Positions 45,126-53,871 of a DNA stretch of 64,000 nucleotides are shown here, in pieces; position 1 is the first letter of the stretch; each line of letters starts with the position of its first letter. The stretch is from Marinobacter halophilus. GTDB taxonomy: Bacteria > Pseudomonadota > Gammaproteobacteria > Pseudomonadales > Oleiphilaceae. The position numbers and the translations under genes are program-made. The stretch is taken from positions 33,619 to 97,618 of the forward strand of contig NZ_PXNN01000004.1 in the NCBI RefSeq assembly GCF_003007685.1. The letters are read 5' to 3'. Below the pieces are notes generated by a model that did not search any database, was not told the DNA's origin, and was given only the letters and a program-made list of their open reading frames with translations.

Positions 45126-47324
45126 TCACGCCGTCAACGGCAGGCGGCGCTGACGCGTTCCGGTCAGGGCAAACAGAGCATTGCCCAGCGCCGGAATCAC
45201 CGGCGGCACACCCGGCTCACCAACGCCGGTGGGCTCGACCTCACTGTCCACGATATCCACAACTACTTCGGGTGCCTGATGCAGCTGCAGCAAGCGGTAA
45301 TCGTGGAAATTGCTCTGGCGTACTTCTCCGTTATCAAAGTTGATTTCGCCGTACAGGGCGGCGGTCAGGCCGAACAGGATGCCGCCGGCAATCTGATCTT
45401 CAACGATTCTGGGGTTAACCACCTGTCCACAATCCACACTGCAGGTGACTTTATAAACCTTGATTTCGCCATTCTCGATACCGGCCTCAACCACCTGAGC
45501 GACGTAGGTTCCAAAACTCTTGAACAAGGCCATACCCCTTGCCCTGCCCTCCGGCGCCGGTTTGTCCCAGCCGGCAAGCCTGGCGGCACGATCCAGAACC
45601 TCACGGTGGCGCGGCTCGCTATCCAGCATCTTGCGGCGGAATTGCACTGGGTCTTCGCCGGACTCATGGGCCAGCTCATCCATAAAAGTCTCAACCGCAA
45701 AGCCGTTGTGAGAATAGCCCACCGAGCGCCACCAGGTAATCGGTACGCCCGGGTCGGTGTGGGTATGACGGACGCTGATATTCGGCACCTGATAGGGGTA
45801 ACCCACGGCACCTTCGATGGCCGAAATATCCTTCGGCGTGGCGATGCCCTCGGTCATCAGGCCCACCTTGCCCAAGGTGTCGTAGAGAAACTTGGGTGCC
45901 CAGGGATATTGGGCCGGTGCGGCATTGCGAACGTACCAGTCCAGCACCTGCGGGCCGACAATCTGATGATGCCAGCCGGTCAGTTCACCATCGTTCAGGC
46001 TGCCCTTCATCCGGTGCAACATAGCCGGGCGCAAGAAGCCGTGACGGGTGTCTTCTTCCCGGGACCAGATCAGTTTGACCGGGACTTTCAGTTGAAAGGC
46101 GACAGCTGCAGCTTCTTCGATGTAGTCCTGGGTCAGCCGACGACCAAAGCCTCCGCCCAAAAACGTGGTGTGGATATTGACGTCGTCGGGTGACAGGTCC
46201 GAATGCCTGGCAGCGGCAATCCGGCCCAGATCCGGGGCCTGAGTGGGCGCCCACACGTCCATGCCGCCGTCGTGGTACCAGGCGGTAGCGTTCATCGGCT
46301 CCATGGTGGCGTGAGCAAGATACGGCTGTTCGTATTCGGCTTCGACGACCTGCCCGGCTTGCGTTGCCGCCCGGTCGACATTGCCTTCGGACCGTTCGTT
46401 CACGCCGGGGTCTTTACTGGCTGCCTGCCGATACCCGTCAAAAACCTGTTCGGTCGAGGTATCCAGAGCGTCAGAAAGGTCCCAATCGACCTGCAGTGCC
46501 TGCTGAGCTTTTCTCGCCTGCCAGTAGCTGTTCGCCACCACCGCAACACCGCGCTCGGTGACAAAGGCATCGCGCACACCCGGAAGACCTATAATGTCGC
46601 TCCGGTTAAACCCGGTAGCCGCCCCACCGTAGCGTGGGCTGCGTGTCATCACCGCATAGACCATGTCCGGCAGTTCCACGTCCATCCCGTAGACCGCGGT
46701 ACCGGTGACTTTGGCGCGGGCATCCAGCTTTTTGGTCTGACGGCCGATGTACTTCCATTCGGATCTCGGTTTGAGCGAAACGTCGCCCCGGATCACTTCC
46801 TTATCAGCCAACTCAACCAACTGGCCGTAACGCAGCGAATCAATACCGTTCGGGTGGATTACCCGGCCATCCTGAGTGGTGCAGCGATCGGCCTCGACCT
46901 CCCACACTCGCGCTGCCGCCATAACCAGCATCAATCTGGCAGACGCACCCGCCTCGCGCAGTGGTTTCCAACTGGAGGCCAAGCTGGTGCTACCGCCGGT
47001 AAGCTGCAACCCGAACAGCGGGTTGCGATACTCTGGAGCCACCGGGGCAAACTTCACGGTAATTCTACCCGGCTCGACATCCAGCTCTTCGGCGACCAAT
47101 GTGGTCAAACCGGTGTAGGTGCCCTGGCCCATTTCCACCCGGGCCAGGGTAAACACGATATCGTCATCTTGGGTCAGTTCCAGCCAGACATCCGGCTTCC
47201 ACTCGCCGGTATTCGGTTGGAAGCCGGTCTGCACGCTGGCGCAGCCCGGAATCGATACCGCCAGAATCAGGCTGCCAGACGCGCCGGTGCTGACTTTCAG
47301 AAAATCTCGTCGATTCATGGTCAT
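45126..47324 (-). CDS. Molybdopterin-dependent oxidoreductase, isoquinoline 1-oxidoreductase beta-like
   Basis: A 732-residue molybdoenzyme large subunit of the xanthine oxidase family. The N-terminus NRRDFLKVSTGASGSLILAV is a Tat signal, so the folded enzyme is exported. Cofactor motifs include GMDVELPD, LGGGFGRR and VEDQIAGGILFGL; the C-terminal GEPGVPPV holds the catalytic Glu in the usual position. The substrate is unknown; relatives oxidise N-heterocycles or aldehydes. It is preceded by its 2Fe-2S partner at 1 bp. A start at the second Met (47318) is possible. Confidence 0.87.
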   Translation of the reverse strand: MTMNRRDFLKVSTGASGSLILAVSIPGCASVQTGFQPNTGEWKPDVWLELTQDDDIVFTLARVEMGQGTYTGLTTLVAEELDVEPGRITVKFAPVAPEYRNPLFGLQLTGGSTSLASSWKPLREAGASARLMLVMAAARVWEVEADRCTTQDGRVIHPNGIDSLRYGQLVELADKEVIRGDVSLKPRSEWKYIGRQTKKLDARAKVTGTAVYGMDVELPDMVYAVMTRSPRYGGAATGFNRSDIIGLPGVRDAFVTERGVAVVANSYWQARKAQQALQVDWDLSDALDTSTEQVFDGYRQAASKDPGVNERSEGNVDRAATQAGQVVEAEYEQPYLAHATMEPMNATAWYHDGGMDVWAPTQAPDLGRIAAARHSDLSPDDVNIHTTFLGGGFGRRLTQDYIEEAAAVAFQLKVPVKLIWSREEDTRHGFLRPAMLHRMKGSLNDGELTGWHHQIVGPQVLDWYVRNAAPAQYPWAPKFLYDTLGKVGLMTEGIATPKDISAIEGAVGYPYQVPNISVRHTHTDPGVPITWWRSVGYSHNGFAVETFMDELAHESGEDPVQFRRKMLDSEPRHREVLDRAARLAGWDKPAPEGRARGMALFKSFGTYVAQVVEAGIENGEIKVYKVTCSVDCGQVVNPRIVEDQIAGGILFGLTAALYGEINFDNGEVRQSNFHDYRLLQLHQAPEVVVDIVDSEVEPTGVGEPGVPPVIPALGNALFALTGTRQRRLPLTA

Positions 47325-47325
47325 G

Positions 47326-47814
47326 TCAGGTATCCTCCCCGGCGGGCTCGTAGTGCCCTACGCCGCCAGCAACGGCTTCCACTGCTGCCACAATGCGCGC
47401 ATAGGTGCCGCAGCGGCACAGGTTGCCGGTCATAGCGGTGACGATGTCTTCACGGGACGGCGATGGGTTGTTCGCCAGCAGGTGCGCCGCGGTCATGATC
47501 TGGCCAGACTGGCAATAGCCGCATTGAGGCACGCCCTCGTCAATCCAGGCCTGTTGCAGCGGGTGCAGCTGACCTTCACTCATCAGCCCCTCAATGGTTG
47601 TGATGTCGGCACCATCGACCATTTCAACCGGTGTTGAACAGGAGCGCGCAGGCTGACCATTCACATGTACGGTACAGGCTCCGCACAAACCGGCACCACA
47701 ACCAAACTTGGTGCCTTTAAGCCCTATTTCATCTCGCACCACCCACAACAGGGGCGTGTCGGGGGCAACATCAACGGTGTGCCTATGGCCATTTACTGTC
47801 AGGCTGAACGCCAT
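47326..47814 (-). CDS. 2Fe-2S subunit of isoquinoline 1-oxidoreductase-like enzyme
   Basis: A 162-residue iron-sulfur protein with two 2Fe-2S domains: plant-type CGAGLCGACTVHVNG and the helical CGYCQSGQ...GNLCRCGTY domain. It carries electrons for the molybdopterin subunit next to it. No cytochrome or chaperone gene (CoxF/XdhC-like) lies alongside, so maturation and the electron acceptor are encoded elsewhere. Confidence 0.9.
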   Translation of the reverse strand: MAFSLTVNGHRHTVDVAPDTPLLWVVRDEIGLKGTKFGCGAGLCGACTVHVNGQPARSCSTPVEMVDGADITTIEGLMSEGQLHPLQQAWIDEGVPQCGYCQSGQIMTAAHLLANNPSPSREDIVTAMTGNLCRCGTYARIVAAVEAVAGGVGHYEPAGEDT

Positions 47815-47853
47815 GGGCCGCTCCTTTTATTGTTTTGCTTGAAGACGAACCGG

Positions 47854-48054
47854 TTATTTGACAACTTCTTTGCCATCTTTATCTACCCAAATCTTGCGGT
47901 CGCCGGTATTCATTTTGCCTTTGGAATCCCACACTTCACGGTCTTCCGTGGCGCTTTCCACCTTGCCTTTGTCATCCCAGATCACCCGATCCTTGCAGCC
48001 GGACAACACCAACAGGCTCATCAACACTACCAGAGTTATAGAACGCTTGTTCAT
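47854..48054 (-). CDS. Small lipoprotein with three internal repeats
   Basis: A 66-residue lipoprotein with signal MNKRSITLVVLMSLLVLSGC. The mature part is three tandem units: DRVIWDDKGKVE, DREVWDSKGKMN and DRKIWVDKDGKEV, sharing D-R-x-[VI]-W and K-G-K. Family not recognised. The ATG at 48054 was chosen over one seven codons upstream because it gives a normal signal. It lies between the iron-sulfur subunit and the Smr gene, all leftward. Confidence 0.75.
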   Translation of the reverse strand: MNKRSITLVVLMSLLVLSGCKDRVIWDDKGKVESATEDREVWDSKGKMNTGDRKIWVDKDGKEVVK

Positions 48055-48102
48055 GATCACTACCTCGTAAGGCACTCGCGCGATTCGCCGGCGCCATGGG
48101 GC

Positions 48103-48684
48103 TTACCGGCGGTTATGAATTTCCCGGTTATTCTGTTTGTCACCGTCGCTTTTGCGCACCATGACATAAACCGCCCCCGTGCCGCCATGGTGTTTCTGGG
48201 CCGAATGAAAGGCCAGTACACTGTCCAGTTCTGGCAACCATTTGGCCAGGTGACTTTTCAGTTGGGCAATACCATCCGGGTTTCGTTCACCTTTGCCGTG
48301 CAGAATGATCACCGACCGCAGCCCATAGCGGACACAATCGTTGATAAACCCGAACACTTCGCGGCGAGCCTGCTCTACCGTCATCCGGTGCAAATCCAGC
48401 CTGGCTTCTATCGGGTACTGCCCCAGCCGGAGCTTTTTGAACACCCCGTGCTGAATACCCGGGCGCATCCAGCTCAGCAGATCATGGGCGGTCAAGGGTT
48501 CTACCATGTCGGACGTCAGCGGGTTCAGATCCCGAACCGGCGTTTCGACCGCGGATTTTTGTCGCTCCATATGCCCCGGTGTCAGCTCTCTGAGGGCCGA
48601 CACCTCGGCACGATTCGGCCTCCGGATTCGCCGGACATCCTTCATCTCTTCAAGAAACGCCAGGCGCTCATCTTTACTGGTCAT
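48103..48684 (-). CDS. Smr-domain protein
   Basis: A 193-residue protein with a C-terminal Smr domain: LDLHRMTVEQARREVFGF, then HGKGERNPDG and AQKHHGGTGAVYVMV. Stand-alone SmrA/SmrB-type proteins are nucleases; some act on RNA at collided ribosomes or on branched DNA. The N-terminal 90 residues are charged and less conserved. The ATG at 48684 was chosen because upstream sequence in frame is not family-like. It is divergent from the cNMP/CBS gene. Confidence 0.85.
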   Translation of the reverse strand: MTSKDERLAFLEEMKDVRRIRRPNRAEVSALRELTPGHMERQKSAVETPVRDLNPLTSDMVEPLTAHDLLSWMRPGIQHGVFKKLRLGQYPIEARLDLHRMTVEQARREVFGFINDCVRYGLRSVIILHGKGERNPDGIAQLKSHLAKWLPELDSVLAFHSAQKHHGGTGAVYVMVRKSDGDKQNNREIHNRR

Positions 48685-48870
48685 GAGTGAAACTGCTTCT
48701 GGATTGACAAGTATCAGAACTCTACCACCGCAAGGGGCTACCATAAAGAAAAGCCCACTGCGGCTCTGCGACGAAAATCGTAGGGCAAAACACGCGACCG
48801 CTGGACTACACTTCAGGCAGACAACAATAACGAAGGAGCATCTGCCAAGGCCGACCAGCTCTGACCTACG

Positions 48871-50799
48871 ATGGATTGCGATATGGCTGCAGCAAATCAG
48901 GATATGACCCGCCCCCAGAACACCCGGGCCATTATGACGTTCCTCAGGGAGCATTCGCCCTTTTCCAGCATGGATGACACTCACCTGGCCCACTTTGCAG
49001 AGCATGCCACCCTGCGATTCTATGCTGATGAGGATGTGGTGTTGTCACCGGATGAAGGCGTGGTTAAACGCTTTTACATCGTCAAACAAGGTCGGATCCG
49101 GGGCGAGCGCCACAACGAGAAAGAAGACCGGGCGGAGACCACCTTCGAGATCAGCCAGGGCGAGTGTTTCCCACTGGCGGCGCTGATCGGCGAACGCCCG
49201 ACCCGAACCCTGCACCGGGCCGACGGCGACACTTTCTGCCTTAGCATTGAACAAAAGGCCTTCATTACGATCTTTTCGGAGAGCGAACCTTTTCGCGACT
49301 TTTGTCTGCGGGGCGTCAGTAGTCTGCTGGATCAGGTCAACCAGCGCATCCAGTCCCGCGCCATGGCCTCAATCGGGTCAAGCAACAGCCTGGACACGCC
49401 ACTGGAACGCTACGCCCTGCGCAATCCGATTGTGTGCTCGCCAGATTTGCCGGTGCACAAGGCGGTGGCCCGGATGCATGAAAACAACGTCGGCAGCATC
49501 ATTATTACCGACGACAATCGCCATCCCACCGGCATTTTTACACTGCGCGACCTGCGCACCATGATTGCTGAAGAAAAGGGATCGTTGGACACTCCTATTC
49601 GCCAGGTGATGACAAAAGACCCTTGCCGCCTGCCGGCCACCGCCGATGCCTTTGAAGCCGCCCTGCTGATGGCTGAGCATCATTTCGCGCATTTATGCGT
49701 GGTTGATGATGAGGACTTGTTGATCGGTGTTGTCTCGGAAAGAGATCTGTTTTCTTTGCAGCGTGTGGATCTTGTCAATCTGGCCCGAACCATTGGCACC
49801 GCGACCCACCTTCGCACTCTGGTCAGTTTGCGAGCCGATGTGTCCAGGCTGGTCGACTCCATGCTTGCCCATGGCGCCGACTCCGGGCAAGTGGTGAAGA
49901 TCATCACCACCCTGAACGATGTGACGGTACGCCGCGTGTTAGAGCTCAACCTCAAGAAGCATGACCCTGGCATTCCTTTCACCTGGCTGACCTTTGGTAG
50001 CGAAGGCCGACAGGAGCAAACGCTGCTGACCGACCAGGATAACGGCATCCTGTTTGAAACCCCCGAAGGCATGACCGATCAAGATGTGCGCGACAAACTG
50101 CTGCCTTTTGCCCGCAAGGTCAACGACGAGCTGGCTGAGTGTGGGTTCACTCTGTGCAAAGGCAACATCATGGCCAGCAACCCCAAGCTGTGCCTGAGCG
50201 ATCGCGAGTGGGATGACTGGTTCATCAGGTTTATCGATGCCTCTACCCCGCAGAATCTGGTGTACTCCTCAATCTTTCTGGACATGCGTGCAGTTTTCGG
50301 CCCCACCGAGCCGCTTCATCGTCTGCTGAAGAAGGTTCTGGAGCGCATTCGCAAAAACGCCCTGTTCCAGAAGATGCTGGCAGGCAATGCCTTCCAGCGT
50401 AAACCGCCATTAACCATGTTCCGCAATTTCCGTTACCTGAACGACGAGAAGAAACACGTTCTGGACCTGAAACGCCAGGGTCTGGCGCCATTTGTTGAGT
50501 CGATCCGGGTGTTTGCCCTGGCCAACGGCATTGAAACCGCGAACACCCTGGAGCGGATGGAGCAGCTGTCAAAGAAAGGCGTGTTTGACGCCAAAGACGC
50601 CAACGCCTGGAAAGAAGCTTACAGCCTGATCCAGGCAATCCGGATGCGCGCCCACCAGGAAATGCTGGATAACGGCGAAGAGCTGACCAATTACATTGAT
50701 CCGGATGACCTGAACCCGCTTGACCGCCGGATTCTCAGGGAATCCTTCCGCCAGGCGCAACGACTCCAGCAAAAGCTGGAAGTCACTTACCAACTCTAG
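48871..50799 (+). CDS. cNMP-binding/CBS/DUF294 nucleotidyltransferase-like protein
   Basis: A 642-residue cytoplasmic regulator. A cyclic-nucleotide-binding-type domain (about 20-140), two CBS domains (about 175-305: NPIVCSPDLPVHKAVARM and TKDPCRLPATADAF), a DUF294 nucleotidyltransferase (FTWLTFGSEGRQEQTLLTDQDNG, with the GSEGR and DQD motif) and a helical substrate-binding DUF294_C part. Such proteins accompany acetate/carbon symporters. The start could also be four codons later (48883). The exonuclease gene begins 14 bp downstream. Confidence 0.88.
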   Translation: MDCDMAAANQDMTRPQNTRAIMTFLREHSPFSSMDDTHLAHFAEHATLRFYADEDVVLSPDEGVVKRFYIVKQGRIRGERHNEKEDRAETTFEISQGECFPLAALIGERPTRTLHRADGDTFCLSIEQKAFITIFSESEPFRDFCLRGVSSLLDQVNQRIQSRAMASIGSSNSLDTPLERYALRNPIVCSPDLPVHKAVARMHENNVGSIIITDDNRHPTGIFTLRDLRTMIAEEKGSLDTPIRQVMTKDPCRLPATADAFEAALLMAEHHFAHLCVVDDEDLLIGVVSERDLFSLQRVDLVNLARTIGTATHLRTLVSLRADVSRLVDSMLAHGADSGQVVKIITTLNDVTVRRVLELNLKKHDPGIPFTWLTFGSEGRQEQTLLTDQDNGILFETPEGMTDQDVRDKLLPFARKVNDELAECGFTLCKGNIMASNPKLCLSDREWDDWFIRFIDASTPQNLVYSSIFLDMRAVFGPTEPLHRLLKKVLERIRKNALFQKMLAGNAFQRKPPLTMFRNFRYLNDEKKHVLDLKRQGLAPFVESIRVFALANGIETANTLERMEQLSKKGVFDAKDANAWKEAYSLIQAIRMRAHQEMLDNGEELTNYIDPDDLNPLDRRILRESFRQAQRLQQKLEVTYQL

Positions 50800-50813
50800 G
50801 TGTCCGAATCACC

Positions 50814-51521
50814 ATGTTTGAACACATAAAGCAGTGGCTGGCGCAGCGCCGGAGTGGTGTGACCGGAGATCATGACCCCGAGCATTTGCCCACGCCAAAA
50901 ACAGTGGATGATCAGCAGCTGTCGCGTTGCCGGCTGGTTGTGCTGGATCTCGAAACCACGGGGCTTAACTCCTCCAAAGACGAAGTCATTGCGATTGGCG
51001 CGGTCGCCATCGAGGGCGGCGTCATCCACCTGAACGATCAGTTCGACCTGATTCTGCGAAGGCCGGAATTGGACATCCGGGAAACCGTGCTGATTCACGG
51101 TATCGGCACCGAGGCCCTGACCCAAGGCCACGAAACTGAGGACGCCCTGCTCTACCTTCTGGAATGGATGAATGGCGACCCGGTGCTCGCCTACCACTCA
51201 GCCTTCGACCAGAAATTCCTAGAGAAGACCCTGAAAGCACAACTCGGGTACACCCTGCCCCATGTCTGGATGGACGTTGCGGAGCTGTTGCCAGCGTTTT
51301 TTCCGCACGCCGACGTCAAAGGCCGGGGCCTTGATCACTGGTCTGACTATTTCCGACTCGAAGTTAGTGAACGGCATCACGCTGCGGCCGATGCGCTTGT
51401 CACCGCCGAACTGACGCTGGTTGCGCTCAACAAAGCACAGAAAAACGGCGTCAAAACCCTTAAAGAACTGGTGGAAAAGCTGCATTATCAACGCCGTTTA
51501 AAGAATATGCACCGCTATTAG
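50814..51521 (+). CDS. DnaQ-like 3'-5' exonuclease
   Basis: A 235-residue DEDDh nuclease. Catalytic residues are D45 and E47 (LVVLDLETTGL), D132 (AYHSAFDQKFLEK), and H188/D193 (HHAAADALVT). It lacks PolC or DnaQ-specific extensions, so it is a stand-alone exonuclease. It usually sits between the DUF294 and symporter genes in this type of locus. Confidence 0.88.
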   Translation: MFEHIKQWLAQRRSGVTGDHDPEHLPTPKTVDDQQLSRCRLVVLDLETTGLNSSKDEVIAIGAVAIEGGVIHLNDQFDLILRRPELDIRETVLIHGIGTEALTQGHETEDALLYLLEWMNGDPVLAYHSAFDQKFLEKTLKAQLGYTLPHVWMDVAELLPAFFPHADVKGRGLDHWSDYFRLEVSERHHAAADALVTAELTLVALNKAQKNGVKTLKELVEKLHYQRRLKNMHRY

Positions 51522-51536
51522 CCACCCTCGATCAGG

Positions 51537-51572
51537 CAGTAGTTGCCTGCCCTGCTAATAGGCAAGTTACTG
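51537..51572. other. Stem-loop downstream of the exonuclease gene
   Basis: CAGTAGTTGCCT pairs with AGGCAAGTTACTG with one bulge around an 11-base loop. There is no clear U-tract, so it may be a weak terminator or an RNA stability hairpin before the symporter genes. Confidence 0.45.
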
Positions 51573-51651
51573 AGAGTTAGACCATTTGCCAATATCCATT
51601 AATCTGTTGACCGGTAAAGTCAAAGGAGACAACAAGTCGGAGAAGTACTAT

Positions 51652-51726
51652 ATGAATAATAAATTCTCTATCCGCAATAACCCACAGAAAATCCACCGAA
51701 CCTCCACAACAACAATACAGGAGTGA
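51652..51726 (+). CDS. Possible 24-codon leader ORF before the symporter pair
   Basis: An ATG at 51652 with GGAG nine bases upstream opens a 24-residue polar peptide (Asn, Thr, Arg rich) that ends TGA at 51724-51726, five bases before the DUF4212 ATG. Its last codons include the downstream gene's GGAG ribosome binding site. It could be a leader ORF that controls access to that site, or a chance frame. Confidence 0.35.
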   Translation: MNNKFSIRNNPQKIHRTSTTTIQE

Positions 51727-51731
51727 TTTGT

Positions 51732-51995
51732 ATGTCAGGTCATAGCTACGACGCTGAGAACTACTGGAAGGCGAACCTTCGCCTGATCTTCGGGAGCCTG
51801 ATCATCTGGGCTCTGGTCTCATATGGTTTTGCCATTCTGTTACGCCCCATGCTTGCCGGTATTCCGGTTGGCGGCACGGATCTTGGCTTCTGGTTTGCCC
51901 AGCAAGGCTCGATTCTGGTCTTTATGGTTCTGATTTTCTTCTACGCCTGGCGCATGAATAAAATCGACGAAAAATTCGGCGTACACGAGGAGTAA
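51732..51995 (+). CDS. DUF4212 symporter small subunit
   Basis: An 87-residue membrane protein with two hydrophobic segments (about 18-40 and 55-75), of the Na_symport_sm family. The conserved DAENYWKANLRLIFGSLIIWALVS start and WRMNKIDEKFGVHE end are visible. It is the usual small partner of the VC_2705-type sodium:solute symporter that begins 6 bp downstream. The ATG at 51732 has GGAG just upstream. Confidence 0.9.
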   Translation: MSGHSYDAENYWKANLRLIFGSLIIWALVSYGFAILLRPMLAGIPVGGTDLGFWFAQQGSILVFMVLIFFYAWRMNKIDEKFGVHEE

Positions 51996-52001
51996 GAATC
52001 A

Positions 52002-53771
52002 ATGAGCCAATTTGCAATTAACCTCCTCTTCGTAGGGGGCTCGTTCCTGATCTATATCGGCATCGCTGTCTGGGCAAAAGCCGGTAGTACCAGTGATTTC
52101 TATGTCGCTGGCGGCGGTGTTCACCCGGTCACCAACGGTATGGCCATTGGTGCCGACTGGATGTCTGCGGCATCCTTCATCTCCATGGCGGGCCTGATTG
52201 CCGCCGGTGGTTACGCCAACTCCACCTTCCTGATGGGCTGGACCGGCGGTTACGTTCTGCTCGCGATGCTGCTGGCACCGTATCTGCGCAAGTTCGGCAA
52301 GTTCACGGTTCCGGAGTTCATCGGTGATCGTTACTACAGCCCGAACGCCCGCCTGATTGCGGTTGTCTGCCTGCTCGTAGCATCGCTAACCTACGTTATC
52401 GGCCAGATGGCCGGTGCCGGCGTTGCCTTCTCTCGCTTCCTGGAAGTAGAAGCGACTAACGGTCTGATGATCGCTGCAGTGGTGGTCTTCATCTACGCCG
52501 TACTCGGTGGCATGAAGGGTATTACCTACACTCAGGTTGCCCAGTACTGCGTGCTGATCGTCGCCTACACCATTCCGGCCGTGTTCATCTCCCTTCAGCT
52601 GACTGGCAACCCGATTCCGGGTCTGGGCATGTTCTCTACCCATACTGAATCCGGCCTGCCGCTACTGGAAAAACTGAATCAGGTCGTCACCGATCTTGGC
52701 TTCCGGGAATACACTGCGGATGTGGACAACAAACTGAACATGGTTCTGTTTACGTTGTCCCTGATGATCGGTACTGCGGGCCTGCCCCACGTTATCATCC
52801 GCTTCTTCACCGTACCCAAGGTGTCTGACGCGCGCTGGTCCGGCGGCTGGGCTCTGGTCTTTATCGCCCTGCTGTACCTGACCGCTCCGGCTGTTGCCTC
52901 CATGGCTCGTCTGAACCTGATGACCACCATTTATCCGGAAGGCACATCTGCTCAGCCAATCGAGTACGACGCTCGCCCGGCCTGGATCTCGACCTGGGAA
53001 GAAACCGGTCTGATCACCTATCAGGACAAGAACAACGACGGCCGCATTCAGCTGTACAACGATGCTAATGCCGACTTTGCTGATACGGCCGCTGCGCGTG
53101 GCTGGGAAGGCAACGAGCTGGTCGTTAACAATGACATCCTGGTACTGGCCAATCCGGAAATTGCCAACCTGCCTGGCTGGGTTATCGGCCTGATTGCGGC
53201 GGGCGGTCTTGCTGCCGCACTGTCGACTGCGGCCGGTCTGTTGCTGGCCATCTCCTCAGCGGTCAGCCACGACCTGATCAAAGGCCGGCTCAACCCCAAC
53301 ATCAGTGACAAAGGCGAACTGCTGGCAGCGCGGATCTCCATGGCCGTGGCCATTGTGGTTGCAACCTGGCTGGGGGCAAACCCTCCGGGCTTCGCGGCAC
53401 AGGTGGTCGCACTGGCGTTCGGTATTGCCGCCGCCTCACTGTTCCCGGCCTTGATGATGGGCATCTTCTCCAAGCGCGTTAACAACTATGGCGCAAGCCT
53501 GGGTATGCTGTCAGGCCTGCTGTTCACGCTGATCTACATCTTCGTGTTCAAAGGTTGGTTCTTCATTCCGGGAACAGCTAACTTCCCGGATACCGCTGAG
53601 TACTGGGTATTGGGTATCTCCCCGCTGTCCATCGGTGCGATTGGCGCTCTGGTTAACTTTGCGGTAGCCTTCGGGGTATCGAAAGTGACCGCAGAGCCAC
53701 CCATTGAAATTCAGGAGCTGGTTGAAAGCGTCCGTTACCCTCGCGGTGCCGGTGGCGCACAAGACCACTAA
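52002..53771 (+). CDS. Sodium:solute symporter, ActP/VC_2705-like
   Basis: A 589-residue transporter of the SSS family with about 13 membrane segments. It has the family's DFYVAGGGVHPVTNGMAIGADWMSAASFISMAG region and a C-terminal core with GLAAALSTAAGLLLAISSAVSHD. VC_2705-type symporters, paired with DUF4212, are linked to acetate or other short-chain carboxylate uptake; the substrate is inferred. A loop at residues 342-351 (DKNNDGRIQL) resembles an EF-hand calcium loop. A terminator follows. Confidence 0.9.
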   Translation: MSQFAINLLFVGGSFLIYIGIAVWAKAGSTSDFYVAGGGVHPVTNGMAIGADWMSAASFISMAGLIAAGGYANSTFLMGWTGGYVLLAMLLAPYLRKFGKFTVPEFIGDRYYSPNARLIAVVCLLVASLTYVIGQMAGAGVAFSRFLEVEATNGLMIAAVVVFIYAVLGGMKGITYTQVAQYCVLIVAYTIPAVFISLQLTGNPIPGLGMFSTHTESGLPLLEKLNQVVTDLGFREYTADVDNKLNMVLFTLSLMIGTAGLPHVIIRFFTVPKVSDARWSGGWALVFIALLYLTAPAVASMARLNLMTTIYPEGTSAQPIEYDARPAWISTWEETGLITYQDKNNDGRIQLYNDANADFADTAAARGWEGNELVVNNDILVLANPEIANLPGWVIGLIAAGGLAAALSTAAGLLLAISSAVSHDLIKGRLNPNISDKGELLAARISMAVAIVVATWLGANPPGFAAQVVALAFGIAAASLFPALMMGIFSKRVNNYGASLGMLSGLLFTLIYIFVFKGWFFIPGTANFPDTAEYWVLGISPLSIGAIGALVNFAVAFGVSKVTAEPPIEIQELVESVRYPRGAGGAQDH

Positions 53772-53817
53772 ACGGTAAGACAGCCTGACTCATTGCTCGC
53801 AATGACGAGCTGAGACC

Positions 53818-53856
53818 GAACGGGCTTCCTCACTGAGGGAGCCCGTTCTTTTTTTT
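53818..53856 (+). terminator. Terminator downstream of the symporter
   Basis: GAACGGGCT and AGCCCGTTC, with CCTC/GAGG inside, form a long stem followed by a run of eight or more T residues. The next gene starts only 15 bp later, so that gene needs its own promoter or readthrough. Confidence 0.9.
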
Positions 53857-53871
53857 GAGGATACCCATAGT

